From Pseudoalteromonas sp. UG3-2 (GTDB lineage: Bacteria; Pseudomonadota; Gammaproteobacteria; Enterobacterales; Alteromonadaceae): a DNA stretch of 64,000 nucleotides. Below the pieces are notes generated by a model. That model was not told where the DNA came from and did no database searches. It was given only the letters and a program-made list of their open reading frames with translations. Within the stretch, counting starts at the first letter, position 1; every line of letters starts with the position of its first letter. Position numbers and translations under genes: made by a program. Shown here in pieces: positions 55,160 to 64,000 of this stretch. The stretch covers positions 2,108,001 to 2,172,000 of the forward strand of contig NZ_JAWLJU010000002.1 in assembly GCF_037120705.1 (NCBI RefSeq), read 5' to 3'.

Positions 55160-57289
55160 ATGGCTCATCAAACGAACGATACTCACTCCATTGATTTAGG
55201 GTACTGGCAACTTAATACTGCAACGCAAACCTTAAGCAGCACCACTGAAAGTAAAGAGTTGGAACCTCTTTTATTCAAAGCCTTAATTTACTTCATTGAA
55301 AATCAAGATAGGATTATCAGTCGCCAAGAACTATCTGAGAATGTTTGGCAGCTCAATTTTGTCGATGACAATACAATTAACCGAGTTATTTTTGAGCTTA
55401 GAAAGCAACTATCCGCAGAACCACAATTGCAACCACTAATAAAAACACATTACCGTAAAGGTTATAGCCTCTCTATTCCCAAACCTAAAAGTGATAGCAC
55501 TCTATTAGAAAACGGCTCCAACAGCCTCAAGCGGCCCTCTGCATATTGGCCGCGCCCTTGGCTTTATATGCTGGTCATTGGTGTTGTAATCTTTATAGCT
55601 ATTGCGGCTTATAAGTGGAAAGAACCGACCCACATTGCAGAGGTTCAGAACAAGACCTTTGATAGCCAGATATTATCTTGGTACCGGGGGCACCATGGAA
55701 AACTGCACCTTTCCCCTAATCAACGCTTTTTAGCTTACAACTTCCAAGCAGATACTAATGAAATTAGTAAAATGGGAGAATTACGATTAATGGATCTTAA
55801 CACTCAACATGAGGTTGCACTTAACTTACCCTCAGGAAGCACTTTGCTTGGCTGGTCGGCAAACAGTGAGTGGATTTATTATCGCAGCCCAGCTTCCAGC
55901 AAAGAGCAAGGCGGGTCATGTGAATATAGGCGCCATCCAATAAAGCAGCAAACTAGCGAACAAGATCAATCATTATTTCCTTGCTCTTTTGGCCAGCTAA
56001 AAGCGCTCTTTGACTTTGGAAAGAATAAACTTGTTTATAGTAAACAAGCTTTTTTAGGTAAGCCAAATTTAATGGCAGTTTATACTTACAACCTTAATAA
56101 TAAGATAGAAACTCGAGTCACCACACCTAGCCAAAACGGCTTTGGAGACCAATTATTGGCTGTCATTCCCGAAAGTCAGCAGCTTATCTTTACCCGAGAT
56201 ATCGGTGACAGTATGGAGCTGTTGATTACCTCTTTGTCAGGCCACAAAACAATAAAGTTAGCAGAGTTTCCCTATTTATTGTGGGCAGTTAATTGGAATG
56301 CTAAACAAAATACAGTGATATGGTTTAACCATGAAACCAATGAAATAAGACGTTTCTCTATGACTTCATATTCCGAACTTCCACCCGTACCTGTTGAAGT
56401 TGAACCAAGCTCATTTGTGCTACCAATGTCTAAGGACAAATTGCTGCTAACCACTTATGGCTATGATCACGACAGCTATGTTGTCGATCTGGAGACAACC
56501 AAGTCGACATTTTTTGCCAAGCCAGGAGTTTATGAAGTCAATATGGCCTACCTTGGGGACGGTGTATACACATATAATGATATTATTTTCCGAGACTCAG
56601 CCTCTTACAACGTTTTTAAAATAGATAAAAGCCGTAAATACAGTGAGTTAAAAAAGCTTGGTGCGGGTTATTCTATTATTGACTCAGACCCCGAGAGTGC
56701 ACATGTTTTGGTTAAAAATACTAAAGACCAAGTTTCTCAAGTAAGAGACATTGACTCTTTTGCAGTGCAATTATCTTTACCTGATAGTGGCAGAAGTGGC
56801 AGCATTCGATTGTATGATGGAAAGGTAGCTCAATTACGGGTAAACCCAATCACGGATAACGAAGCGGTTGAAGTCAGTTACCTCGATAACACTAAAAAAC
56901 TATCAATCGAAGTGGATAACCTCGTTAGTATCGACTGGTTAGATGACAGTCATCTAGTAACAATATCAAACCATCGCGACATTGCTCTGTTAAATATTAA
57001 AACAGCCGAGCAAACACCTATACTTACTGGCTCGCAACTTAATGAACTGGTCAATAATGTTTGGTTAAGCCCAACCATCACAGCCTACAAGAATAAAATT
57101 TACCTGCATAGTCGCAGTAACGTTTATCAACTCGATACACAAGGGCGTTTAAATACCGTATTAGACATAGGGAGTGCTGTAAATTCTGAGTCTTATATTT
57201 ATCACATCGATGTGCATGGAAATAAGTTACTGGTCTCTTATGTAACACGTTACCACAACGAAATTAAATTATACTTTGCTGGTAATTGA
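55160..57289 (+). CDS. CadC-like membrane-anchored transcription regulator
   Basis: 709 residues. OmpR/PhoB-type winged helix (about 10-107, ISRQELSENVW, NTINRVIFELRKQL and HYRKGYSL), a linker, one membrane helix (about 134-151) and a long periplasmic region (about 155-709) with propeller-like repeats (LHLSPNQRFLAYNFQ). There is no receiver domain, so ligand sensing in the periplasm would act directly on DNA binding, as in CadC/ToxR. The ATG at 55160 follows GGTAG; longer upstream codons lack a signal and are unlike the family start. Flanked by peptidase genes, its likely regulon. Confidence 0.85.
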   Translation: MAHQTNDTHSIDLGYWQLNTATQTLSSTTESKELEPLLFKALIYFIENQDRIISRQELSENVWQLNFVDDNTINRVIFELRKQLSAEPQLQPLIKTHYRKGYSLSIPKPKSDSTLLENGSNSLKRPSAYWPRPWLYMLVIGVVIFIAIAAYKWKEPTHIAEVQNKTFDSQILSWYRGHHGKLHLSPNQRFLAYNFQADTNEISKMGELRLMDLNTQHEVALNLPSGSTLLGWSANSEWIYYRSPASSKEQGGSCEYRRHPIKQQTSEQDQSLFPCSFGQLKALFDFGKNKLVYSKQAFLGKPNLMAVYTYNLNNKIETRVTTPSQNGFGDQLLAVIPESQQLIFTRDIGDSMELLITSLSGHKTIKLAEFPYLLWAVNWNAKQNTVIWFNHETNEIRRFSMTSYSELPPVPVEVEPSSFVLPMSKDKLLLTTYGYDHDSYVVDLETTKSTFFAKPGVYEVNMAYLGDGVYTYNDIIFRDSASYNVFKIDKSRKYSELKKLGAGYSIIDSDPESAHVLVKNTKDQVSQVRDIDSFAVQLSLPDSGRSGSIRLYDGKVAQLRVNPITDNEAVEVSYLDNTKKLSIEVDNLVSIDWLDDSHLVTISNHRDIALLNIKTAEQTPILTGSQLNELVNNVWLSPTITAYKNKIYLHSRSNVYQLDTQGRLNTVLDIGSAVNSESYIYHIDVHGNKLLVSYVTRYHNEIKLYFAGN

Positions 57290-57375
57290 AGCCTGTAGCA
57301 ATCGAATTAATTCTGCAAACAAATTGAACGGTGAAGTACCTCATTAGCAGTAAAAAATGCGATAGAGCAGTAAAA

Positions 57376-57404
57376 AGCATGGCGAGCTATAAGCTCGCCA
57401 TGCT
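57376..57404 (-). terminator. Terminator of the M16 peptidase gene
   Basis: 12-bp perfect stem AGCATGGCGAGC (57376-57387) and GCTCGCCATGCT (57393-57404), loop of five; on the minus strand five T follow (57376-57372). It also lies after the plus-strand regulator gene. Confidence 0.85.
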
Positions 57405-57418
57405 ACCACCAACGTTTG

Positions 57419-60265
57419 TTACAAACTAACTTGTTTAACCGTAAAGCCAGAACTTTCTAGCTGTGGCGTAAGTGAGGTTGCATCGCCAACCACAACGTAC
57501 GTCATTTGTTCTGCAGATAAATACTTTTTAGCCAATAAGTTTAATTCTTTTTTGCTAACACTTTTGATGATTTCAGCGCGTCTTTTTGTAATGTTGGCAT
57601 CGACATTATGTTTATGCATCATTGCGAAGAAGCGTAATTTTGCAGCTGGAGTCTCGTACTTTAAAGCATCCCTTTGTGCAATTGAATTTCGAGTAAACTC
57701 CAGCTCATCCCTTGACAGACCTGACTTACTTATGCGTTCAAGCTCTTTTTGAAGCTCTTGCAAAGCTGCAGCAACATGCGTGGCCTCAACACCCGATGAG
57801 ATAATGAATTGACCAGCATCACCATAGCCTTTAAACCTGCCACCAATTCCATAGGTGTACCCCTTGTCCTCACGCAAGTTTTGATTTAATCGACTATTGA
57901 AGCCGCCAGAAAATGCAAAGTTCATAATTTTACTCTTGAAGTGGACTCCAGATAAGTCTTCCTTTGCAGCATGGCCAGCCACCCGAACCTCCACTTGAGG
58001 TGCATCTTCCTTATGTACCAAATAAACTACCTCGCTGTTCAATTCTGCAGGCTTGGGCTGCTCAAGTGTTAAATTAACTCTTCCATTCCATTGCTCTAGC
58101 GTATTATTGATTGCAGCTACAATATCACCCTGAGAAATGTTAGAAACAATTGATAGTTTACTGCCTTGAGGTCGAACAAGTGCCTTATAGTGACCTTTTA
58201 TATCTTCTAACTCGATTCTATTAAGCTCTTCTAGCGAGGGTAGCCAAGCACTACGGTAATTCCCATCTTGATACATTATTTTCGACAACATACCATCAGC
58301 TAGAAATGAAGCATTGGATCTTTCTAATCTGCTTACTTCAGCAATATTGCTCTTCACTTTAACAAAATCGGCCTTTGAGAACTTAGGCTGCAGCAGCTTC
58401 TCTGATAAGATATTAAGTGTTGGTAACAAGTTTTTACTTAATGTAGACACGGTTACTTCGATATATTCGGCTTTCAATTCAAATGATATCTCGGCGCCGT
58501 TTTCCGCCAATTTTTGTGCCAGCTCTGAAGAGGAGTGCTTCATTGTAGCCTCTTCCAACATCTGTGTTGTCAGCAGCGCCACTCCATTCTTATTTTCTTG
58601 GTCGTATAAACGCCCTGCGGGGATCTGTAGTAATAGTGTTGTTGTAGGTGTTTCAAAATCCTCTGTGCCCAAAATATCAATACCATTATCCGTTTGTGCT
58701 TGCCAAAGCGCTGGAAGTTGAATCGGCTTTGCTGCCGCTGCCTTTGGCACTTCACTGCGATCAAACTCATCGCTGATCTGCGGTAGTGTTACCTCCTGCT
58801 CTGTTACTTTTTCGCTGCTTGGTTGGAAAAAGGTTGGAGTAAAGTTATCAGGTTGCGTGATAAGCTCTTTCTGGCCTTTTGGTACAATGCTGAGTACAAC
58901 TTGTGGTTTACCTTCCAAATGTTGATTGTATACTCGCTTAATATCGCTCACAGTTAGACGTTTAATTCTGTTAAGTTGCTGCTGTAGATAACTCGGATCA
59001 TTATGGAAAGTTTCAAACTCTGCTAGCATAGAAACTTTTCCTTTAACGCTTTGCAACGCCCTCACTATTTCTGACTCTTTCTTTGCAATGTAAAGGTCTA
59101 TATCTTTTTGCGATAGCTCATCTTGTATATAGTTATCTACTAATTGGGTGATTTCCTCATTCAACTGTGACAAAGTTTTGCCTTTTGCCGGATGTGGTAA
59201 TGCTCCAAAAGTCATCTTACAAGCTAGCTCTAAACACCAATGTGATGCAAAGGCCGCCACTGCTTGTTGGGTATTAACCAACTTACGATACAGAAGTGAG
59301 CTCTGTCCTTGTCCAACTAAATAACCAATGGCATCCAGTGCAGCTTCATCTTGGTGACCAAGATAAACTGTTGGGTATACTTTGCGCAGCATTGGTAAGC
59401 TAACATTATCTTGGTAAGATACAAAGCGAGACTCCGTTAAGCTGGTTGGCTGCTTAGCAGCTCTTTTTACACTTTCTCCCTTAGGGATAGAGCCAAAATA
59501 TTTTTTCACTAATGGCAGGACATCTTCGCTGTTAACAGCTCCACCAATCGTCAAAGTAGCGTTGTTTGGCCCATACCAACGCTTGAAAAAGGCTTTTAAA
59601 TCAGAAGCGCTAGCACGGTTCAAATCAGACATATAACCAATCGGTAGCCATGAGTAGGGGTGACCATAGTCATACAGAGTCTGATGAACTTTTTCTAAGG
59701 CTTGGCCATAGGGGACATTATCGTATCTCATCATGCGCTCGTTTTTAACTGCTGCACGTTGAATGGCAAATTTTTCTTGAGTGATCCCTTGCGCAAAAAA
59801 GCCCATTCGATCGGCTTCTAACCACAGCATTTTTTCTAGCTGATTAGATGGTACTGTCTGGTAATAATTAGTTCTGTCGGTATTGGTTGTGGCATTAAAG
59901 CGACCACCGGCTTCAGTAACCATTTTAACATGCTGTTCGTCAGCAACGTGTTTCGAACCTTGAAACATCATATGTTCAAACAAGTGTGCAAAACCTGACT
60001 TACCTAACTCCTCTCGGGCAGAGCCCACATGGTAAGTTACGTCAACGTGTACTAACGGATCAGAATTATCTTCATGGATAATAACTGTCAAGCCGTTGTC
60101 TAGCTCAAACTTTTCATACGCTATGCCAATAGCCCCTGGAGCAACCTTTTTTGCTTCTACTCGCTCTATTCCGTCAAGCTGGCTGTTGACTTGCGCCTGG
60201 AATTGACTACAACCATTCAAAGTTACGGCCATAATAACGGCCAATGTGGCTTTATTTAAAAGCAT
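57419..60265 (-). CDS. M16 family zinc peptidase, lipoprotein
   Basis: 948 residues. Lipobox LNGC with C19 lipidated. First M16 domain has the inverted zinc motif HLFEH (H94, E97, H98) and the downstream Glu in the AVKNERMMRYDN region; the second domain (from about 515) lacks it, as in pitrilysin-like two-domain enzymes. YGIGGRFKGYGDAG and QPTSL-type substrate clefts are visible. It degrades peptides at the periplasmic side of the membrane. Part of the peptidase region with S9 and DUF885 proteins. Confidence 0.9.
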   Translation of the reverse strand: MLLNKATLAVIMAVTLNGCSQFQAQVNSQLDGIERVEAKKVAPGAIGIAYEKFELDNGLTVIIHEDNSDPLVHVDVTYHVGSAREELGKSGFAHLFEHMMFQGSKHVADEQHVKMVTEAGGRFNATTNTDRTNYYQTVPSNQLEKMLWLEADRMGFFAQGITQEKFAIQRAAVKNERMMRYDNVPYGQALEKVHQTLYDYGHPYSWLPIGYMSDLNRASASDLKAFFKRWYGPNNATLTIGGAVNSEDVLPLVKKYFGSIPKGESVKRAAKQPTSLTESRFVSYQDNVSLPMLRKVYPTVYLGHQDEAALDAIGYLVGQGQSSLLYRKLVNTQQAVAAFASHWCLELACKMTFGALPHPAKGKTLSQLNEEITQLVDNYIQDELSQKDIDLYIAKKESEIVRALQSVKGKVSMLAEFETFHNDPSYLQQQLNRIKRLTVSDIKRVYNQHLEGKPQVVLSIVPKGQKELITQPDNFTPTFFQPSSEKVTEQEVTLPQISDEFDRSEVPKAAAAKPIQLPALWQAQTDNGIDILGTEDFETPTTTLLLQIPAGRLYDQENKNGVALLTTQMLEEATMKHSSSELAQKLAENGAEISFELKAEYIEVTVSTLSKNLLPTLNILSEKLLQPKFSKADFVKVKSNIAEVSRLERSNASFLADGMLSKIMYQDGNYRSAWLPSLEELNRIELEDIKGHYKALVRPQGSKLSIVSNISQGDIVAAINNTLEQWNGRVNLTLEQPKPAELNSEVVYLVHKEDAPQVEVRVAGHAAKEDLSGVHFKSKIMNFAFSGGFNSRLNQNLREDKGYTYGIGGRFKGYGDAGQFIISSGVEATHVAAALQELQKELERISKSGLSRDELEFTRNSIAQRDALKYETPAAKLRFFAMMHKHNVDANITKRRAEIIKSVSKKELNLLAKKYLSAEQMTYVVVGDATSLTPQLESSGFTVKQVSL

Positions 60266-61073
60266 AATCTGTCCTCTTATTCGTCTCTGATTATAAAATT
60301 TGACTGCAGCTCAGCGCTAAAGCTGTTGACTGCAAGTTGTTGACGAAAAGATTAAAAGGGCAGAAGGTCAAAGTCGATTAGGAAGATGTGATGAATTTAT
60401 TTTATTTTTATTAGCATCAAAATCAATAACATAAAAATAATTAGGAAAATATTTACAATAAGTTAGTGCGTTTGTTCCAGTGCTTTATATTACAGATAGG
60501 CATGTAGAGTAGATGCAATCATCATCATCTGTCCCAAGGCACTTAAGTAAGTGCTCCACTTTGAACAAGACAGCTTTTATTTCCTCAGTAACTGCAGCCG
60601 TTTTCTAAATAAATTTAATCCTGGTGCAGAGTGTAAGTCAGATAAATGCTGACGTTCTTGTAGCAATTGACTTAATTAGGTGGTCTGTTTGAGGGAAAGA
60701 AACTTCGCCGATAGCACCGCTCCTACATTCAGCTCCTACCTAGATACTTAGATATATTTAGGTAAGGCAGAAGTTTTGCTATCTAGAGGTTCGAAATAAA
60801 AAGTTTTAACGTCGTTAGCGTCAAATTTACTCTCAAACAGAGCAAGCGTTAATCCGGGTTACTATTAAATACACACCAATACACTTGCATGTAATATCGA
60901 TAGTTCAGAAGGTAGGCACTTATTTATCGAGTGAAACAAAACCAAACAGGTTTACAAACTATCCATAATTCGAGGCTTGTGACCTTACCGCTCTAGTCAA
61001 ACAGCTTTATACCGCCATTAAGCATAGGTAAGCCTAAGAATACACTTCTAGGCTTACCTACTGGTAAGTGTCG
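60266..61073. other. AT-rich intergenic stretch
   Basis: About 800 bases with no frame that looks like a gene. It is AT-rich near 60390-60450 and probably holds the promoter of the M16 gene. The only structure I can support is the hairpin at 61025-61060. Confidence 0.6.
61025..61060 (-). terminator. Stem-loop after the DUF885 gene
   Basis: Perfect 12-bp arms TAGGTAAGCCTA (61025-61036) and TAGGCTTACCTA (61049-61060), just after the DUF885 stop. No T tract; possible terminator. Confidence 0.5.
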
Positions 61074-62870
61074 TTACTGATTCATTGTCGACTCAATATA
61101 CCGATCGATTTGGTTTTCAAGGACGAAAAGCGGCACAGAACCGTGGCGTAAGATTTGGTGGTGAAACTCGCGAATATCAAACTTATCACCTAATGCCTTT
61201 TCGGCTTTGCGACGTAGGCGCTTAATCGTCAGCTCACCAATCTTATAAGACAGCGCTTGTGCTGGCCATGAGATATAGCGGTCAGTTTCTGTTTTAACGT
61301 TATGCAGAGAAAGCGCGGTATTGTCCTTCATAAAGTTCATCGCCTTTTCTCGGCTCCAGCCAAACATATGCATGCCAGTGTCCACTACTAGACGTGCAGC
61401 ACGCCACATTTCATAAGTCAGACGACCAAAATCGCTGTAAGGGTCTTGATAGAAACCCGCTTCGATACCTAAGAATTCAGAATACAGTCCCCAGCCCTCA
61501 CCAAAGGCTGAAATGTACTCATTACGGCGATACTCAGGAAGGTAATCAAGCTCGGCATTCAATGCGATTTGTAAGTGGTGACCAGGCACCGCCTCATGAA
61601 GCGTAAGCGCTTCTAATACATACAAAGGTCGCTTGTCTAAAGCATACGTATTGACCCAGTAATAACCTGCGTCGGTATCGCTTCGCGCTCCAGAATAACG
61701 GCCCGTAGTGTACTTCGGTGCGATACTGGCTGGTACTGGAGCGACACCATAAGGTTTACGCGGTAAGGTATGGAATAGCTTAGGTAACTGAGCATCCATT
61801 TTTTTCGCGATGTAAGCCGCTTCTTTTAGCAGCTCTTCCGGCGTTTTGGCATAAAACTGCGGATCAGTACGTAAAAACTGCACAAACTCTGCGAATGTGC
61901 CTTCAAATTCCACTTCTTCGATGATTTTTTCCATCTCTGCGCGGATCCGAGCAACCTCTTGCAAGCCTAACTCATGGATCTCTTTTGGTGTCATGTCTGT
62001 GGTGGTGTAATACTTAGCACGATTAGCGTAATAAGCTTCACCATTAGGGGTTGCCGAGATACCAATGGTTTCTCTTGCCGCAGGGCGATACTGCTCGACA
62101 AAAAAGTCGAAGTAGTTTTGATAAGCCGTAATAACGTGCTGCTTGATAATTTTCTTCGCTTTGTTTTGCAACGCGCTAAATTGCGCGTCAGACATACTGG
62201 TATTATTGCTTTTGAATGGTTTATAAAATTCAGACTCAGTGACATCATCGACAATGTAAGCGGCTATCGAGCTTTCATAACCGGCTAATACCGCTTTTGG
62301 CTGCGTTAACCCTGACGCCATGCCCTTTTTCATCCAAGCCATATTTTGCTCAAAATAGCGCGGAACTTGCTGCAGTCTTGCTAAATAAAGCTCATAACCT
62401 TCAGCTTTACTAAAGTCATGGCTTGATACCATAAACGACAAACCAGAATGAAAACCATACTCTGAAGTCAGCGGCATGTAATGACTATTAAAACGGTATT
62501 GATCCACTTTGTTTTGGATCTGCGCTCTTAATATGGTCAAGTTGATTTGATTATCCTCACTGAGTGAGGACGGATCTAGCGCATCGAGCTCGGCTAGAAA
62601 TGCTAAACGCTGCTGATTTAACTGCGCTAAACGTTCAGCACTTAGGTTGGGCAGTAAATACTCGGCGGCAATATCGCGACGGTAAGCGTTGGTATCCTCT
62701 CTAAACTCCATCACTTTTTCAGCAACTTCAGTAAAATTAGAGTTACTATCCACAGACGTCATCGCGCAGCCAGATAATAGGGCAGCTAAACAAAGGGCAA
62801 CACTTGAGTGCTTAGTCCAAAGCTTTATTTTCGGTGATAACACGCTTACTTCCTCAGTCAGTTTAATCAC
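61074..62870 (-). CDS. DUF885 family lipoprotein, putative metallopeptidase
   Basis: 598 residues. Lipobox LSGC with C35; the n-region is unusually long, and a GTG at 62843 preceded by GAGGAAG would give a shorter, more typical signal peptide. The conserved HEAVPGHHLQ block (about 430-440), with two His and a Glu, resembles a thermolysin-like HExxH variant. SYKIGELTIKRLRRKAEKALG and EFHHQILRHGSVPL close the family domain. DUF885 proteins are thought to be dipeptidase-like; activity is not proven. Confidence 0.82.
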   Translation of the reverse strand: MIKLTEEVSVLSPKIKLWTKHSSVALCLAALLSGCAMTSVDSNSNFTEVAEKVMEFREDTNAYRRDIAAEYLLPNLSAERLAQLNQQRLAFLAELDALDPSSLSEDNQINLTILRAQIQNKVDQYRFNSHYMPLTSEYGFHSGLSFMVSSHDFSKAEGYELYLARLQQVPRYFEQNMAWMKKGMASGLTQPKAVLAGYESSIAAYIVDDVTESEFYKPFKSNNTSMSDAQFSALQNKAKKIIKQHVITAYQNYFDFFVEQYRPAARETIGISATPNGEAYYANRAKYYTTTDMTPKEIHELGLQEVARIRAEMEKIIEEVEFEGTFAEFVQFLRTDPQFYAKTPEELLKEAAYIAKKMDAQLPKLFHTLPRKPYGVAPVPASIAPKYTTGRYSGARSDTDAGYYWVNTYALDKRPLYVLEALTLHEAVPGHHLQIALNAELDYLPEYRRNEYISAFGEGWGLYSEFLGIEAGFYQDPYSDFGRLTYEMWRAARLVVDTGMHMFGWSREKAMNFMKDNTALSLHNVKTETDRYISWPAQALSYKIGELTIKRLRRKAEKALGDKFDIREFHHQILRHGSVPLFVLENQIDRYIESTMNQ

Positions 62871-63204
62871 AGTTCCATGTCGCTACTAAAGCAGCAGCAC
62901 AGATCCATCTTCTGTTACATATGTATCGTCCAAGGTAGAAAAGTCCTTTTCACGATGCAACTTAATTCGATAGAATTTCCAAATACCCAAATTGGATACA
63001 ATGTAGCCAATCTAGTAAAAACTGCTGAGAAAATCAGCAATTCAACAAAAAAATGTAAATTTTCTATTTCAAAGACAAAGTTTTTGCTTTTAAATTCGCA
63101 CGATACCGATTAATGTAGGTCTAGTGCAATTAGGACAAGAATTACGCCGACGGAATTGGTGGATGTTCATTAACGTTTTATGATTAATTGTTGTGGTAAA
63201 TGAA
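62871..63204. other. Intergenic stretch without a recognised gene
   Basis: Divergent region between the DUF885 gene and the GGDEF-family gene. A plus-strand open frame (62877-63113) has no family resemblance and poor coding character. No repeat or RNA gene was recognised. Confidence 0.55.
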
Positions 63205-64000
63205 ATGATGTTCCATGATCCCATGGCTGTTGCCCAAGAAAAGATGACACAGGTGTGCCTGTTTTTAGAGCAACATCATTTGCCGCCGACGCCATTAAAC
63301 TATCAAGTTGCTTATATTCATATCAGTGCGGCTAACGCCGAACTGGACGCTGCTATTGAACAAGCGGTGAAAAGCAAAACCAAGATTGATTCAGTATTCA
63401 TCGAACAGCTTTATTATCAGTTCATCGACCAAGGTCAAAAGGTGCAATCGCAGCTTTTAGAAGGGGTTGACTCTCTTATGACACAGCTGCAAGACGATAC
63501 CGAAGCGTCGCAAAAGCACGTAACTAAATTTGCCCAGCAGATCAGCCATTGTGTGCATAATTTAGATGAGCACAATATTGAGAAAAGTAAACGCGCCCTC
63601 ACCACTTTGACCAAACAAACTGAACTGTTGCTAAAACAACACAAGCAGTTTAAGCAAGCGTTGCTTAAGTCACGTCAAGATTACCAGCAAAGCCAGAAAT
63701 TACTAAAAGAGCTGCGCAAACAACACCTGCTCGATCCGCAAACGGGCCTATATAAACGCCACTTTTTACGGCAAAAAGTCGAGTTGTGGCAGTCACAACA
63801 AAAAACCGTCTGTGCCCTCAATGTGCAAGTAGAAAACCTCGACGACTTTATTTCACGCTTTGGCGATATGGTTGGCGAGGTGGTCCTAAATCGCATTGCC
63901 AAAAGCCTCAAGCGTTATGTGGTTGAAAGTGGCTTGCCAGGCAGAACTGGCAAGCAAGAGTTCACCGTGATCTTGGCCGATATCGACTTATATACCGCGG
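63205..64000 (+). CDS. GGDEF-family protein, cut by window edge
   Basis: The frame is open from ATG 63205 to the right edge (265 codons). Residues ~1-165 are helical with a long coiled coil (FAQQISHCVHNLDEHNIEK, then KQHKQFKQALLKSRQDYQQ). A diguanylate-cyclase fold begins at LLDPQTGLYKRHFLRQ (about 175) and FISRFGDMVGEVVLNRIAKSL (about 215). At the signature position the sequence reads TGKQEF in place of GGDEF, so cyclase activity is unlikely. The C-terminal part is outside the window. The ribosome site is weak. Confidence 0.8.
   Translation, partial: MMFHDPMAVAQEKMTQVCLFLEQHHLPPTPLNYQVAYIHISAANAELDAAIEQAVKSKTKIDSVFIEQLYYQFIDQGQKVQSQLLEGVDSLMTQLQDDTEASQKHVTKFAQQISHCVHNLDEHNIEKSKRALTTLTKQTELLLKQHKQFKQALLKSRQDYQQSQKLLKELRKQHLLDPQTGLYKRHFLRQKVELWQSQQKTVCALNVQVENLDDFISRFGDMVGEVVLNRIAKSLKRYVVESGLPGRTGKQEFTVILADIDLYTA

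Noticed and set aside
60266..61073. Decayed gene or small RNA in the long gap
   Set aside because: I found no coding pattern or stable structure apart from the hairpin near its end.
62877..63113. Plus-strand frame of 78 codons upstream of the GGDEF-family gene
   Set aside because: No ribosome site, no recognisable domain, low-complexity Asn/Lys/Ser composition of AT-rich intergenic DNA.

Overview
This 64 kb window is a chromosomal segment of a marine-type gammaproteobacterium, most likely of the order Alteromonadales (Pseudoalteromonas/Shewanella/Colwellia-like; genus not determinable here). The support is the gene content and the style of the proteins: OMPLA (PldA), PlsB, a YihY-Dtd-FabY(YiiD) neighbourhood, a murB-birA-coaX-tRNA(Thr,Tyr,Gly,Thr)-tuf block, an S10 ribosomal operon, TonB-dependent receptor, many secreted peptidases and many hybrid histidine kinases. 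I see no prophage, CRISPR array, insertion sequence or rRNA gene.

Layout. 1-1650: hybrid histidine kinase, cut by the left edge. 1727-6140: a lysine-riboswitch-controlled operon (dapA, dapD, lysA, and an AstE/aspartoacylase-type M14 hydrolase that may act as the desuccinylase). 6231-12262: pldA, then fabY-like GNAT/thioesterase, a spermidine-synthase-like methyltransferase, dtd, prolyl aminopeptidase, yihY and a DUF2959 lipoprotein. 12311-23724: a coherent ketone-body locus: GntP-type permease, secreted MetX-like hydrolase, 3-hydroxybutyrate dehydrogenase and ScoA/ScoB CoA-transferase on the minus strand; a divergent TonB receptor; then a CrbR/ErdR-like response regulator and a CrbS/MxtR-like transporter-kinase facing each other.

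23725-35818 is the most unusual part. An 8-bp tandem repeat and a nested-palindrome element lead into an array of four degenerate rpsQ copies, each with its own terminator, in exact 291-bp periods directly downstream of intact rpsQ. The S10 operon (rpsJ to rpsQ) follows on the minus strand with its leader, attenuator-like hairpin and promoter. plsB stands divergently upstream, then palindromic repeats, a degenerate duplicated 3' end of tuf with a duplicated terminator, intact tuf, and four tRNA genes. The usual secE-nusG-rplKAJL-rpoBC-rpsLG-fusA block between tuf and rpsJ and the spc operon after rpsQ are both absent, so the ribosomal superoperon has been broken at two places, and each break carries tandem gene-end-plus-terminator duplications.

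35943-45166: coaX-birA-murB, an M1 aminopeptidase, a DUF2057 protein, a HIT protein, a CsgD/VpsT-like LuxR regulator and a hybrid kinase with an Hpt domain. 45290-64000: a secreted PD40-amidohydrolase fusion, a chemoreceptor with about nine consecutive HAMP units, an omega-amidase-type nitrilase, and a proteolysis region (S9 peptidase, CadC-like membrane regulator, M16 peptidase, DUF885 protein), ending in a GGDEF-family protein cut by the right edge.
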